Shown in pieces: positions 1-12,812 of a DNA stretch of 64,000 nucleotides; the first letter of the stretch is position 1; the number at the start of each line of letters is the position of its first letter. The stretch lies in contig JAHLMK010000013.1 in the NCBI GenBank assembly GCA_019915135.1, positions 1,116,001 to 1,180,000 on the forward strand, in the 5' to 3' direction. The notes under the pieces were generated by a model. That model worked only from the letters and a program-made list of their open reading frames with translations. It did not search any database and had not been told where the DNA came from. A program made the position numbers and the translations under genes. This stretch comes from Strobilurus pachycystidiatus (Eukaryota; Basidiomycota; Agaricomycetes; Agaricales; Physalacriaceae).

Positions 1-20
1 AATGAGGCCCACCTCAGCCA

Positions 21-1286
21 CTAATTAGCAACACCACCGTTCTCGGTCAATCTAGCGGCAGCCTTGATAGTGTGTGATGTTGTGAGATCGATGCCCACAG
101 CCGCCCACAGCACCAGGCCGTCCGAGACACTGTCGCCAAGGTAGACGTATTCAAGGACAGGATCTATGCTCTTCGCCTCTCCCGCCAAGATGCTATCTTG
201 AGCATTGGTGGTAAGCTGTTGCCTGTTTGTAGCGTATGGTTGTGTCTTCTCGACCTCAGTGATGAGATCCTGGTCGAAGAAGATTTGCCCGACGTGCGAA
301 ACGGTGGCGCTGACGAATGTGCCGTTGCTGAAGGCGGTTCCGTTCTGGTGTGCGGCGATGTGGATGTGTGTGGCGCGGCTGATGTAGTGACCGGGGAAGA
401 TGGAGAGCCACTGTGCGACACCGTCGGCGTCGGTAGCCTGAATACCACGCAGAGCAGTATTGTTCTGCAGATCGTCAGGATGTCAGTTCTTGCTTTGAGT
501 CCAATAGAGGGTGTTGCTTACGATGTTCGAAGCATCGCTGCTGACTCCATTTCCTTTGGCCACTATGCCAGTGTAGACACCAGTCGCGTTGGCTGATGGC
601 CGCATTAGCTTCTGACTATCTCGAGGAGGCTGAAAGACTTTACCATGCCAGAAGTCGACGTACACGCCGGAAACCGGTTCACAAGTACTGACGTCGATCA
701 ATTGAAGATCGATGTAGGTGTCGACACCCGCTTCGGCCTCCCGGATATCCCAGCGAACATATTCGCCTTGAACGTCTAGACGTGTAGGATGAGAACACTG
801 AGCAAACTTGACATGAATGGTATCGAAAAGACTCACAGTAAGGTCCTTCAGTTACTTCGGGACCGAGGACACAGGTGCTGATTCCCTCGAAGAGCGTAGC
901 AGCATCGGTGTTGTTCGTGACGCCAGTCAAGTTGGAGTGATGGTCGGTGGCGAGGACGGTACCAAGGTCGCGTTTGAAAGGAGCGCTGGCTCCTGTGCCA
1001 TGAATGAGCAACCCCGATCCAGTAGATATCTGATAAGATACTTACCAAGCGAGCGCTTGCGCCGAGCCGTTTTGGCAAACTCTTCGCGCCTCTGTTTGGC
1101 GCGCTCATAGACACCGCCACGCTTCGAGAGTTCTGCCTGACATCCCGCCAAAGAGCTCCGGGCTTGCAGTTGGAATTCGGCGCGCTTAGCATACTCGACG
1201 CTACCAGGTTGGACATGGGGATGCGCGGAGACAGAGACTGCCAGCGAAGCGAAGGTCACTGCCAGAGATACAAGTTGGGGGACCAT
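21..1286 (-). CDS. Secreted intradiol ring-cleavage dioxygenase
   Basis: Four exons (1286-1046, 992-837, 775-522, 464-21) join in frame to 364 residues. The protein starts with a hydrophobic signal peptide (MVPQLVSLAV... ending near SAHP), so it is probably exported. The core shows the intradiol dioxygenase (catechol/protocatechuate dioxygenase-like) pattern: TEGPYY rebuilt across intron 2, GEYVRWDIRE, then the YISRATHIHI segment. The Tyr and His residues of these motifs supply the two-Tyr, two-His non-haem Fe(III) site known for the family. Fungal secreted members cleave catechol-type aromatics, for example lignin-derived ones; the substrate here is inferred only from family. It ends with TAG at 21-23, just inside the window. 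The three introns are 53, 61 and 57 bp with GT-AG ends. Confidence 0.93.
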
Positions 1287-2619
1287 GACTGTGGATGATG
1301 GGCGGGGTATCGAGGGACCAGGTGTTGTTGAGCCCCTTCAGCCTTCTCAGTGTCTTTTATACTATTGTGCTAGTATCTTGATCTTCTCATTGCTAAAAAG
1401 CGCAGTCAGAACCATTTGAATGGAAAGGGAACGAGAACCATGAGTGCGTGCAACGAAGCTGCGCAGCTCTGATTTTGCTTGGCATGGAGGGTGCCGAAGT
1501 AAGAGGATCCAATCAGCATGCTTGGTTTGCACCGAGGTTGATGGGAGCTCCAAGAACATACGCGACGAGGACTACGAACGAGCGGGTCGTACGTATGCTC
1601 ACTGTATGTGTTGTATCACGCAAGTATCACGAGCAATAGCATTCGAATATCAACAAGCATTGTTTCAACCTCCAATTGCTCGTCCAAGACTCAGGAAAGA
1701 ACAGAGTTGCGGGCCTACAACAGACTACATGTCCACAGTCTCAGAGAACAGCGTCCGCTTGTTCTTCGTAACTCAGTCGTAAGTTAACTCATGCAAAAGT
1801 GCCTTATCACGTAGGTTGTACCATCTATACACCGAGGTTGTATTCACTTGGCTGTTCTACTCATGACATGCATGAACCGCATGACGACTCACGCGAAGTG
1901 TTTTGAGTATCAGGGTGAGATGCGCAAAGATTGAGGATCAATCATGATGGTGTCCATACTGTGTCCATACGTTCCACGCAGGTTCCACGGCGCCATGTCG
2001 TGGCCGCTACATAGGTCCTCTGAGATAGAGCCGCCTGCCGATGGACTCTGATGAAAAGCTCGGTGACTTCTCGAGATAAAACTGGGCCTAGTAGCCTAGC
2101 TATGGCCGACAGTCTTTAAATTCCACTACAGTCCGGCATGCTGACCTGAAGCACCAAGAATACCACGACAATGATCCGCGGCGGCGGCGACCACCCCCGC
2201 AGTTTGTTGCCCCTGCAGTCGACGTGGATGTTTGCTTCCCTGGAGACCACTTCGTCCATCGTCAGTACTCATTCCCAGCCTATCAGAAACACCGTCGTCG
2301 AGATAGTGACGTCTTCAGGATCGGTCTCTTGGCCAAGCACCTCATACTGGAACCCGCATTGCCATACTTCGTGGGCGCGAATTGAGTCCAGAAACAAGGA
2401 TGCAGAATGTCATTCCATCTCAACTCTCAACAGCATCTTTGGAACGAAGCCACACACCCGGCCGAAATTCGAATCTGGCTCTATGGTATAACTCGCGTGA
2501 AATTGGGCTACACTTCGCTTGGACCAACTGGTATACATCCCCATTGCGATCTACTCATGTCTCATGCAATCCGTCAATGCAGCAAAAAAAAAATTCGGCG
2601 CCTCCCACTCCCTTTCCTC
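1287..2619. other. Intergenic region, no gene recognised
   Basis: This lies between the dioxygenase promoter side and the 3' end of the Ca2+/H+ exchanger. Short open frames exist on both strands, but none has a recognisable domain or a consistent exon pattern. The A-rich run near 2582-2593 is the only obvious low-complexity stretch. Confidence 0.5.
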
Positions 2620-4693
2620 TCAGCACGAAGAGAACAAGTTCCCACTATCCGTCCCATTCTGCGGGTAATACCAAAACGAAAACGCCTTCGCGTATACATG
2701 AGCACCCAACTTGTTCCAAATCACGAAAGGACAACACTTACGATCAACACATAAGACCCAAAGAGCAATATCCCACTCATATAATGTGTGCGTCCGTCCT
2801 CAGTCGCGAAGCGCACCAGGAGCACGGAGAGGAAGAGCGTGATGACCTCCAGGGGGTCGAACCTACGCATACAGAGTCAGACAGCCTCACGGAAGAATTG
2901 GAACGACGACGTACAACAACGACAGAGGCTTCCCAATCATCCATCCAATCAACACCAGTAACGGGATGACGAACAAAGCAATCTGGGTGAGGTGGTTAGT
3001 AGCACGAAGATACCCAAAAGACGGAGAAAACTTACCTGTATACATGAACCCACGGAGACCGCCAGTGCAAGATCGACCTTATTCCGATAGGCGACAAACA
3101 CTGCTGTTACGTGTTCCGCGGCATTCCCGACACTAAGTAGGGGAATGTAAGTGAGGACTCAATGCGAGCAGAAGGGAAGACAAGGCAACGTACATGGCCA
3201 AGAGGATGAGACCGAGCCATTCTTTACTGACAGCCCCGGTCTAACAGGACTCCGGGTCAGCTTGTGGGTATCAATCGAGCGACTGAACATGTACGCACCT
3301 CTCCGATACCCTCCAGCGAGTCAGTCAACGCTTCAGCGGTCACATCTACATAATATCGAGGGTAAGCCCGGATGACTAGACGCATCGTGCATGACTGGAC
3401 CCACAAGTAAGCCCGGTAGCGGCAATCAACACACCAAGCGCGACGGTGATATTCATTTCCGGGGTCTCCTTCTCTTCGTCATCATCGTCATGTCGCACCG
3501 CAGCCTCAACGTCGCGTCGTGCGGCAGTCTGCATCATCAAACGCCCGTTAGTAGCCGGTTGCAGCCTGGGTTCGCGCTGCCTTTCCACAGAGCGGGAATG
3601 CTGGGGGATTGGAAGTGGTCGTTCGCGTGTTCCACGGCCGAGGGCGGCGGCGCTGCCGAACGCAAGGGAGTTGTATCGTCGACCGGCTGTGGGGCGCCTT
3701 GGAGCCTCATTCGGGACTTCTAGCACGGGGGACATAACCGGCGGACGCGATTCGTCTTCCGATGATGTAGACGAACGTGGCGAATCGAGGAGAACGTCGT
3801 TGGCGGGGTTGTAGAGATGGGAGTGACTGTACAGCTGGAAGACCATGTAGCTGCAGTAGATGAATATGAGGATGAGCGCGCTGCCGTGGGACATCTCGAG
3901 GATCGTGTCGCGCTCTTCGTCCTCGCCAGAGGTCTGCTGGATGGCGTACGCAAAGACGGTCGGTAACACCAGGCCGATGACGGCGAGTGTAAGCAGCGAA
4001 GTGTTGAGCTGGGCCGCGCTCTGGCGGAACTCTTGCTCAGAAAAACGCAGTCCGCCCACGATGAAGGCCATGCCTGTGACTAACAGAAGATTCGATAGAA
4101 GCCCTCCCTATTGCGTATTAGTGTCGGGGCAAAGGGGTGGAGAAGAGGTGACTGACTAGTAAAGATGCTTGGACGACCCGAATCTCGCATTTGAGGAGCA
4201 GGAGAATGGCGATGATGAATTCGGTTGCGTTTCCCAGCGATGCGTTTATAAGGCCGCCCAACGCGTCCCCGGTATATAACGCGATCGTTTCGGTGCCATG
4301 ACCGAGCATACCGGCTAATGGCACCACGCCTAGCAGAGCCATCGCAAACACAGCCTATGGAAAAGTTAGACGTGAAAAGTTCGCTCGAATACAACTTACC
4401 CCGTCCGTCTGATGCGTATAATGAAGCGCCCAAGCTATAGGGTTGAACACGAGCAACACGTTGACCCAGCTATAGGTCAGAGCGGACCTGAGGCTCTGCA
4501 GATGTCCTGGCGCCTGTCCTCTTTCTTTCGCGGAGCGCAAAAACAAAGACTTTGTGAATCTCCTGGAAAAGGGCGGCGGTCTGACCGGTTTCGGCGGCGG
4601 TACGACCGTCTCGATGGTGGAAGCTGTCCCGATGTCGACTGGGCTAGAAGACATTCCATTAGTGTCTCGTAGTTGTTTTTCGTTAGTCGCCAT
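2620..4693 (-). CDS. Vacuolar Ca2+/H+ exchanger (CAX family)
   Basis: Nine exons (4693-4400, 4354-4157, 4107-3405, 3345-3299, 3240-3194, 3132-3036, 2982-2915, 2862-2742, 2685-2620) join to 546 residues. Both alpha repeats of the cation/proton exchanger family are visible. The first contains [13 protein letters not shown] in exon 2, and the second is PIVGNAAEH-like ([12 protein letters not shown]) across the intron ending at 3133. About ten hydrophobic helices flank them. The loop in exon 3 (roughly residues 225-350) is long, hydrophilic, rich in Ser/Arg and has an acidic DDDDEE run, as in fungal vacuolar exchangers related to yeast Vcx1. The expected role is to load Ca2+ into the vacuole against the proton gradient. 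The C-terminus ends in the family-typical AFSFWYYP. The start is ATG at 4693; an upstream ATG-like codon at 4717 is less likely. Confidence 0.95.
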
Positions 4694-5466
4694 GGTGGTG
4701 TGAGTAGAAAGGTGCAATGTGCCAACACGCGACCGATTGCCACAAGTGATGTCATGCAGGTCATCGCGTAGGCTTGGCCAGGGCTTGGCAGTGGCTCCTC
4801 AAATGATGCGGAGACGCGAAGAGCACCGCAATGGCATTGAACGCCAATGAACGTCAACGGGACGCGACGAACATGACAGCAAGAGGACAAGTCAGTTGAC
4901 AAAACTTGACATCAAATTGTTGCCGTCCGTGTTGGTCAAAGCTCTCGGGTTTAAACAGCAGCCAGGTAGAGTATATACCCGTCTGGTTGTTGTTGTTGCT
5001 GTTGTTGAGTGCACGGTAGGTGACGGTATTCCTACGCGAGTACATGCAAGATCAGTACGTTGTGAGAAGAAGGACTTATTACTGTCTTCTCCTGGAAGAA
5101 CCTCGGGGGTTGTCACGGTTCCTAAAGTTATAATGGGATGCCATCTCTGTACTTATCAATGGCATTCTGAAGATAATCCAAGAATTCGCGTTGTCACCTT
5201 GCCCAAGCCTAGAGGCTTTGAGAGTTGTGTGGCGTTCGATAAATGCGGCCCTGAACACGAAAATTCAAATGCGTGCCGAAATTGCCGGAGGCAGACTTCA
5301 ACTTGGGGCAGCCCCTCAGGTGACTCAAACTTCCGTCGCGTCGCTTCTCTGTCCTTCCTCCCAGACTGTTTTCTCGCACCGGAAGGGCTGTCATCCGTCT
5401 TGTGATATATCATAGCACCCGTCGCTTCCGAACTCCGCATATAAAGCTACTCAAATAAAGGACACG
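4694..5466. other. Divergent intergenic region with GTT microsatellite
   Basis: This is a shared upstream region between the exchanger (-) and the carboxylesterase (+). It contains a short (GTT)n tract near 4984-5005. No gene is supported. Confidence 0.6.
5439..5446 (+). promoter_or_regulatory. TATA box of the carboxylesterase gene
   Basis: An ATATAAAG sequence lies about 21-28 bp before the first ATG (5467) and 54 bp before the second (5500). With a normal 25-30 bp spacing, transcription would begin near 5470. That favours the second ATG, which also begins a better signal peptide. Confidence 0.5.
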
Positions 5467-7490
5467 ATGGTAATCGCTTCGTTCGTCACGGTCTACGATA
5501 TGCTTTTCGCCGGCTGGTTCTCACTTGCGGGATTCCTCTCTTCTACTGTGGCCCGCGACTCTTTTGTTGTGGATACTGGATATGCCAAGTATCTTGGGAA
5601 CAATTCCGATACCTGGCCTAACACTGTAGCGTATCTGGGGATCCCTTACGCTGAGCCGCCATTGGGAGAGCGGAGGTACAGGGCCCCATTACCTCTGGAC
5701 ACTGCTCGCATCGCGCACGAATCTGCAGGATCTGTGATTGACGCGAGGTCGTACCCGAACTTTTGCATACAGGGCACGACGGGAGGTAGGCATCGTGCAA
5801 TATTGCTTGCGAGTAAGTACTGCCAGTGACGCTTGGCTCGTAGCTGCGTTCGGAGGCGCAGGAACTGAAGACTGCCTGAACGTCAATATCTACACACCCA
5901 CTTCGGGGAAGAATCGTCCGTTTTCTCTTCCGTTCTGTATGAAATGAAGCAAACTCGACATAGTACCCGTCCTTGTCTACATCCACGGAGGCGGCTACGT
6001 ATACGGCAACCCCGCCAACTGGCCCTTCGAACACTGGATCCAACAAAGCCCCAACGTCGTCATCGTTTCGGTCTACTATCGCCTCTCTTCTTTTGGGTTC
6101 CTTGCTACGCCCGAGTTCCAAAGTGATCCTACCCTCGGGGACTTCAACGCTGGGTACCTTGACCAGGTCGAGGCCCTGCGATGGGTCAAGAAACATATCG
6201 CGTCTTTTGGCGGTGATCCGAGAAAGGTGACGATCAATGGACAGAGTGCCGGTGGTAGCTCAGTAGAGCTACATCTTGTGGCGGATGATGGTAATGAGGG
6301 CTTGTTCTCGGCTGCGATACCGCAGAGTATATATCGTGCCACCATGGCCGTTCCAGAGCAAAAGACGGTATGTTTTCCTACACGAATGTGGCAACTTACC
6401 AGTACTGATAAGACGCAGAATCTGTTCAACTTCTTCGCGGAGCAGGTTGGATGTGGCAGTGGCGATGTATCGTCAAAGATGGCTTGTCTACGAAAAGCCG
6501 ACGTCAGCGCACTTGCTCATGCGCAAGATCTTCCTACGCTCAATTCGACATTATTGTCAGTTAATCGCCTTCTACCCGCTCACTGAACTATGCTAAACGC
6601 CACTACATATAGCCCTGAACCATATGGCTCATTCATCCCGGTCGTCGACGGAAAAGTATTCACCACGACTCCAACCCAATCACTTCTATCGGGCGCGTTC
6701 GCAAAGGTCCCAATCCTGGTCGGGTAAATTCATAACTTGTACCAAGTGTGTATAGCTGACCATCCCCATCAGAGCCACCTCCAACGAAACTGGAGCGACG
6801 TCCGGCGACCTCACAACCGTCATGAAGGCCATGTTCCCCAACCTCACTTCCACAGACCTCGCTGGCATCGTGGCGGAGTATCCTGTGTCCGATTTTGATT
6901 CCGCGAGTCAGCAGGTACGTGTTGCGACCGGGCAGTCTATCTTCATCTGTGGGGTGAGTGCAAGCTCAGTCTCCTCTTTTGACAACTTCAGAACTGGAAT
7001 CGATTGATCTCCAGCAAACCATCGTCGGAGACGCGTTCTCCGAACAGGGCCTCAACACATTCGCGTATCGGTACAACCAGCCTAATCCTACTGGCGGCGA
7101 ACCGAACATCACGGAGCACGCTGCAGAGAACTGGATGATGTTCCGTGGAAGTAATACAGGGTACTTTTCCGTTTTCTCTTCTTTCAAGTTTCAGTCAGAC
7201 GTACTCACAATGACTCTTCGAGAAACAACGGTACTGGCACCTTCACGCCCATGACTGCGTCCGAGGACGCCTTTGCAGAGGAGCTCATAGCGTACTGGTT
7301 GTCCTTCGTACGCGCTGAGAACCCGAATACATACAAGCTGGATAGGTCACCGACATGGAGTGGGTACGACTCGGTGGACATGGAAAGGATGGTGTTGCAG
7401 GAAGCTGGGAGCTTCATTGAGGCTGAGCCGAAGAGGGAAGCCGAGAGGTGTGCGTTTGTTGCTGGGTTGGCGGTGGATGAACAAAATTGA
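5467..7490 (+). CDS. Secreted type-B carboxylesterase/lipase
   Basis: Eight exons (5467-5785, 5844-5915, 5964-6367, 6419-6555, 6613-6723, 6773-6953, 7015-7160, 7223-7490) join to 545 residues. The fold signature of the alpha/beta-hydrolase type-B carboxylesterases is clear: LGIPYAEPPLG near the N-terminus, EDCLNVNIYTP, the oxyanion HGGGYVYG, and the nucleophile elbow GQSAGGSS (Gln in place of the more common Glu). The acidic member is probably in SNETGA and the His in NITEHAAEN, completing Ser-Glu-His. The N-terminus is hydrophobic; the better signal peptide starts at Met12 (5500, MLFAGWFSLAG), which agrees with the TATA box position. It probably hydrolyses extracellular esters; the substrate cannot be read from the sequence. 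Confidence 0.93.
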
Positions 7491-7552
7491 TGATAAAATG
7501 TACGAATGGTTGTGAGGGTGGAAGTCCTTACTCAATACATTCCTGAATCCTG

Positions 7553-7900
7553 ATGGCAATGACGTCCCCCGCCAACAAAACTTTCGCTCGTCGGAGTCGT
7601 CTGTCTGTCTGGGCATGGCAGTTGTCGCATGTATTCAGTATTGGATTTGCGCTGATGCCCTGCCAGCGCATTTCATGGGTTTGCGGCGCGCTTCCGGCCT
7701 CTCGGCCGATGGTATTTATCCTCGGCATGTGCGAGGCAAGCATCGGGCCGATCTTGCCGGCTTGGATTTCTGATAACTGGAGAACCTACAGATACATCTA
7801 AAGCGGTGAGGTTTGATGTGGGCCGCACAGCTTCATCATGCGTGGGTAATTTCTTTGCGATAGTGCTAGCACACAAGGTTCATCGCATGTCCATCCGGTA
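7553..7900 (+). pseudogene. Probable relic of an MFS transporter gene
   Basis: The open stretch 7553-7801 encodes a segment (QRISWVCG ... FILGMCEASIGP ... WISDNW) resembling the third to fourth helices of allantoate-permease-type (Dal5-like) major facilitator transporters, where a G-x-x-E-A-S-x-x-P motif is usual. A stop follows, and the next bases to about 7900 carry only scraps in another frame. No start region or remaining helices are found. This looks like a decayed fragment; the match is short, so the call is weak. Confidence 0.28.
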
Positions 7901-8189
7901 TTCACTGAGAAGCTTTCCGAACGGCCGTTGGCTCACTTCTCCCGGTGCCGTATTGCAGCCGGTCTGGATTGGCTTGTCGATGTGGTATGAGGACTCAGGA
8001 TAATGTACTAGTAAGTCCGGAGACGACGAGATGTCAGGAAGAAGGAAAAACGATGAGGATGACGTAGGAGACTGTGCATTCTTCTGCCAATTCCCTCGCT
8101 CCGTGTGACCTGCATTCCTTTGCACAGCATTGACAAAATGCTCAATTCGCATCACCTTGATTTTGATCGACAGCTTCGTCTTCACCCTC

Positions 8190-9813
8190 ATGTATGCTAA
8201 CGATCTTCTGCCCGCGGAGCTGCTGACTTTGATCTTCTCAGAGGTGAGAAAAATCTTGGGACTTAGTCCACGCGAGGCGGAAACTTAGCAACCTAACAGT
8301 TACCATCGTTCGAGCTCACCAGTACGCGGCAAGTTTGCCGCTCTTGGAATGCCGCCATTGAGTATACGTTGCTGGAGACGATCTATGCGCCATGGAATTG
8401 CGGACCCTCTCAGTTGAGCTCCAAGAGCATATCTGCCGCGTTTGATGTCAGCATAGCCATGCTTGACCATATTGCATCCAACGAGGCCTTCCTGAGACGT
8501 GTCAAATCTTCATGGATCGAACCAAGCATCTATTGCAGTGCGCTTCTTAAAGCGGACTTGAGCTCATCATGGAGTCCCAAGTTTCTTGCCCCAGCCGCGG
8601 TAAAACAGCAGTGGCGAGCGGAGAAGGCCGAGCGCACTTTTTGGAAGCGTCTGGAGGTCATGATACCCCAGCTAGAATCACTCCATTCCTTACAGTACGT
8701 CTGCATTTTCTTCTGTCTCCCATCAAATGATGTATGTCAACAGTCTGTGGGACTTCACTGCTGATCGCGTTACAAACAATCATCTCTTCAATGTCCTGCT
8801 TGTTCCTCTCGCGAATCTTCCTCGACTGACTAATCTTTCCATTCGGCTCTCTGCTCCGGTACCCACCGGACTGTTGTCACTCCGTCATCTTGTGCGCTTC
8901 GAGATGCATGTCTATGCAGGCTCAGCCCCCATGCATGATCTCTCCACTATCTTTCCCAGCAACCCAAATCTCAAAGAGCTTGTTATCCGCGTCTATGAGT
9001 CTGATGGCTCATGCTACGATTTGAGCAACCTGCTCTCTAGGCCCTGTAACGTGGAGACCGTCGAAATATGTGGCCCTGTATTGTTGCCGACGGCTTGTAG
9101 CCTTAATAGTCTGCGCTCACTGGTTATCCACTACCACAGGTACACCAAGATACCGGAAGCTTTTTGGCCTACTATGAGTGCCCGGCTTGAGCGCTTGCAC
9201 ATTCGCTATCTGTCGGCTGGCTTGATACAGTACATCCAGTCCTTCACCGGCCTCAAAGACGTCGCATTTGGAAGCGCACGTAGGACTGTCCTACTCCAGC
9301 ATGTGCTGGATGCCCTTTCCATGCACGCGAGTTCACTGGAGATCCTGTCACTCGGAATTGCGCAGGACCTAAGCATCATGTCCTTGCAGCAGATCGATCA
9401 AATGGGTACGTGGCGTAGACTGCGGGAGTTGGATTTGTCGTACAACCCGGTGCTAAATGGCTCGGTGATCTTTTTCAAGTGAGTCCTGCTACATTACGCA
9501 GTGCCTTTGCTCACTATCGTCGTCCTTCAGCCATTTTCTGCACATATTACCACACTATCCGGTCCTTGAGCTTGTCACTATCCGAGCGATGACATGGCTC
9601 CCGGCAACAGACACGCAAAGACAATCCAGTGACTCGCTTTTGAATGAGTTCTATAGACTTAGGATTTACGTCGAGGAATTTCGCACGCCGCGTGATTGTC
9701 GGCCGTTGAGGTTGCGTGTGAAGGATTCATATCATTCAGGCAGTGCTGCTCTGGGTATCTATGAGTTGGTGGAGCTCGAAGCAGGGAGCGTGTTCGGTTA
9801 TGAGAGACAATGA
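8190..9813 (+). CDS. F-box/LRR-type protein
   Basis: Four exons (8190-8243, 8300-8694, 8744-9478, 9531-9813) join to 488 residues. The N-terminus has a short F-box-like helix (LLPAELLTLIFSE then FELTSTRQVCRSWNAA). The rest is a series of irregular leucine-rich repeats, for example LANLPRLTNLSIRLS, NPNLKELVIRV and RRLRELDLSYNP. Such proteins are predicted SCF ubiquitin-ligase adaptors that bind Skp1 through the F-box and a target through the LRRs. This family is greatly expanded in Agaricomycetes and individual targets are unknown. The first intron falls inside the F-box, a common position in this family. Confidence 0.82.
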
Positions 9814-10778
9814 AAGTGTTGTACTCTTTAGGCGCAGGACCTAGTCGGAGCATCATGTCGGTTCGTGTTACGCGTAGCTATAGATGCCGTCTTCATAGAG
9901 ATCACCAAATATTTGGCTGCCTGTTTTGATGGTTTGCAACTTGCTTTGTCTCCCTGCTCTACACTGAGGAGTCTGGGCAGACATTGTGGCCTGGATCGAT
10001 GTATAGTTACTCAATGTCCTCGGAGCCAGTCACTCGGTGGAAGTGCAATCCCACCAGTGGTGAACTCTGTGATACTGACATCAATTGTTTCTTGTTTTTA
10101 CATCCGGCTTATTCTCTGGCGGCCAGTACTACTGTCAGGTCTCGATCATGTGGAAGAGCCCGAGAGCGGTAGCTCAGAGTAACGTGATGAGACTCTTGCA
10201 TGCGCAGGATGCATCTCAACGTCCTCGAAACAAACGTCGACGATAGCAAACAGGGAACGTCCCGCAGGGCCCAGGCCGCCCAAAAGAATACAAACTCCGC
10301 CCGGGTCCCGCTCCGGCCCGCCTCTTTGCTTCTCGCTTTGATTGCACTCCTTCGACATAGGTACCGCGGCAAAAGAACAATCCGTGCCTCGGGCGTCGCA
10401 GAGACCTGTAAGAATATATGAGCGCTCGGCCACCCCGCCCTCAACCTGGGAATGGATTCAACGGCCTACCACTTGGTGAGCGCTCTATTCTTATCAGTAG
10501 TAGAAACAGTACTGGTCTCGGCGGCTAATCGCGGCATGATATCCGTACTTACAAGCCGCTTGCGTACTCAGAGTGCGACATCTGCCGACTTTCATTGTAC
10601 AAGGCATGCGCGACGACACGTCCATCCTTTCACATAGAGACTTGGAGTTCCGTGGACTTTGGATGGATTCGCAAACCCCTTCCAATACACATTGCTCGGC
10701 ATATTATAATTCAGCGTCTTCAATACCTTCTAGGTCCTCTTATAAGCAAAGCGAACGACGAGGAAATTTACAACCAAC
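9814..10778. other. Intergenic region, no gene recognised
   Basis: Several short frames occur on both strands but none forms a convincing gene. A TATA-like TATAAGCA at 10741-10748 lies about 33 bp before the next gene's ATG. Confidence 0.5.
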
Positions 10779-12569
10779 ATGTCTTTCCAATCTTCTGTCA
10801 TTGTCTCCGAGCCAGCGACGCTAGCTTCAACACTGTCGGTGCTGCCTTCAAGCGGACCCGAATCACCACAATTGATGTCGGAGACCGAGAAGGATAGCGT
10901 CATTGAGAAGCTTCCTTGGGATGGCTATCTTGAAGACGATCTCCCGGTGAAGAATCAGGGCAAGGCCTTACGCGACATACGGCACCTTCTCCTCACCATT
11001 TATCATCGTCTTTTCGGTGTCGTCTTCATATCGAACGTGGGCGTTCTGGTGGCGCTACTGGTATACGGAGCGCACTCGCAGCGTATCTCCTTGGTAGCAC
11101 TGTCGAACCTGTTCGTGGCTATCCTCATGCGCCAGGACTATGTCGTCAACGCGCTTTTCGCCGTGTTCACGTCGGTGCCTCCTTCGTGAGTAGTTTCAGA
11201 TTCTCGTCTTCTTGCCATTGCTGACAAAAGTGGGCTTAGATGGCCACTTTGGTTCCGCCTATTGATGGCCAGGGTATACCATCTGGGCGGTATTCACTCA
11301 GGTGCTGCGATCTCTGGTACTATGTGGCTTTTTGCACTAGCCGCACAAGGCAGCAAGGAGCTCGCGCGCCGGGAGCAAAATGTCAGTGAATGTGCTGAGC
11401 AGTGTAATCTCGATGCTGACCCACTTGTAGACGTCCATCCTTAGCGTGACCGTCAACTGGATTATCTGTGTCTTCGTCGCTGCGATCAGTATCTTTGCGT
11501 ATCCGGCATTCAGAAGCAAGCGACATGATACCTTCGAAAGAATTCATCGGTTCCTTGGATGGACTGCGACTGCATTGGTATGGCTTCAGGTAAGTCACAC
11601 GCAATATACTTCTGCTTGAGGGCTCACATGCGTCCGTGCTTAGATTGTCGTGATCACAAATGACAATCGAGGCAACACCTCACTTGGACACGCGCTCCTC
11701 CATTCCGCTCCAATATGGCTCATCTCTGTGATGACCGGTATGGTTCATTTCCGCCTCCGTCTGCTTCTTCAGATCTCTAATTGCGCGCCATCATAGGATC
11801 CCTTGCATTGCCGTGGACGCGACTTCGGAAGGTTCCTGTTCGCAGTGTCGTTCTCTCAGAGCACGCTGTTCGATTGTTCGTGAACTACAAAGGTGATTCC
11901 ACACATATACGACCCTTTGACGAAAATCTGAATTTTCTCCCCGAAGTATTTGGCATACACCCTCGTCCTGTACCAGGATCATTCAGTCGGCTATCACTCC
12001 ATCCTCTCCGCGAATGGCATGCCTTTGCCAACATCCCGGTCCCGAACAGCGATGAATTCTCTCTAGTCATCTCTAAAGCTGGTGATTGGACAACACAACT
12101 CATTCAAAACCCACCCAAGGAAATCTGGATCCGTGGGACGCCAGTGAATGGAGTCCTCCGCGTACATATCATGTTCCGACGTGTCCTGTTTGTCGCCACC
12201 GGAAGTGGAATCGGTCCCATTGCTCCCTGTCTCTTTGCCAAGCGCCAGCCGTCCCGTCTGCTTTGGTCGGGTGCGAATATCAGGAAGACCTTCGGTGATG
12301 CGTTGGTCGATAGTGTCATCGAGGCTGAACCTGGTGCTATCATCTATGGTATGTACTCCGTCGTTCCCGCGGCTTCTTGCCCTGAACATGAATTCGCAGA
12401 CACTCGGGTGCACGGTAGGCCTGACTTGGTGAAGCTGACCTACAAAGCGGCAAGAGACTTCGATGCAGAGGCCGTTGTGATCATCGCTAACGAGCCTGTG
12501 ACCAAGAAGGTTGTTTATGGCCTCATGAGTCGTGGCATCCCGGCATTTGGTGCTATCTGGGACTCATAA
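10779..12569 (+). CDS. TmpA/NRPS12-like membrane flavoprotein
   Basis: Six exons (10779-11185, 11240-11381, 11431-11589, 11644-11737, 11797-12348, 12400-12569) join to 507 residues. After a hydrophilic N-terminus of about 80 residues come several membrane helices (FGVVFISNVGVLVALLVYG, WLFALAAQG, WIICVFVAAISIFAYP, then a fourth and fifth). A cytosolic half resembling ferric-reductase/FNR domains follows, with FATGSGIGPI-like FVATGSGIGPIAPCL as the nucleotide-binding loop. This architecture matches the fungal family that includes Aspergillus TmpA, a transmembrane flavoprotein tied to conidiation signalling, and the C-terminal parts of NRPS12-type proteins. The reaction of the basidiomycete members is not established, so the function is family-based only. 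Confidence 0.8.
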
Positions 12570-12812
12570 ACAGACTAGTTTACACTCATTGACATCAACC
12601 TGGCATGGACGCGCGTACAGCTCCCAATCGCTACGTTAGAATAGAATAGAATTATAATATCAGTATTGTAATATGTACATTACAACTCAATCTTGTCGCC
12701 ATCACAGAAGACAAGGCCCTCCCGGAAGCCCATACAGTATGAGTACAGACTTGGAACAGGAAACACACGGTCCTTGACTCAGAGATTACAAGGACAATCC
12801 CTATCATCAGTC

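Noticed and set aside
10109..10444. Overlapping minus-strand frames of about 100 residues before the TmpA-like gene
   Set aside because: No recognisable domain, no consistent introns, and they overlap each other in different frames.
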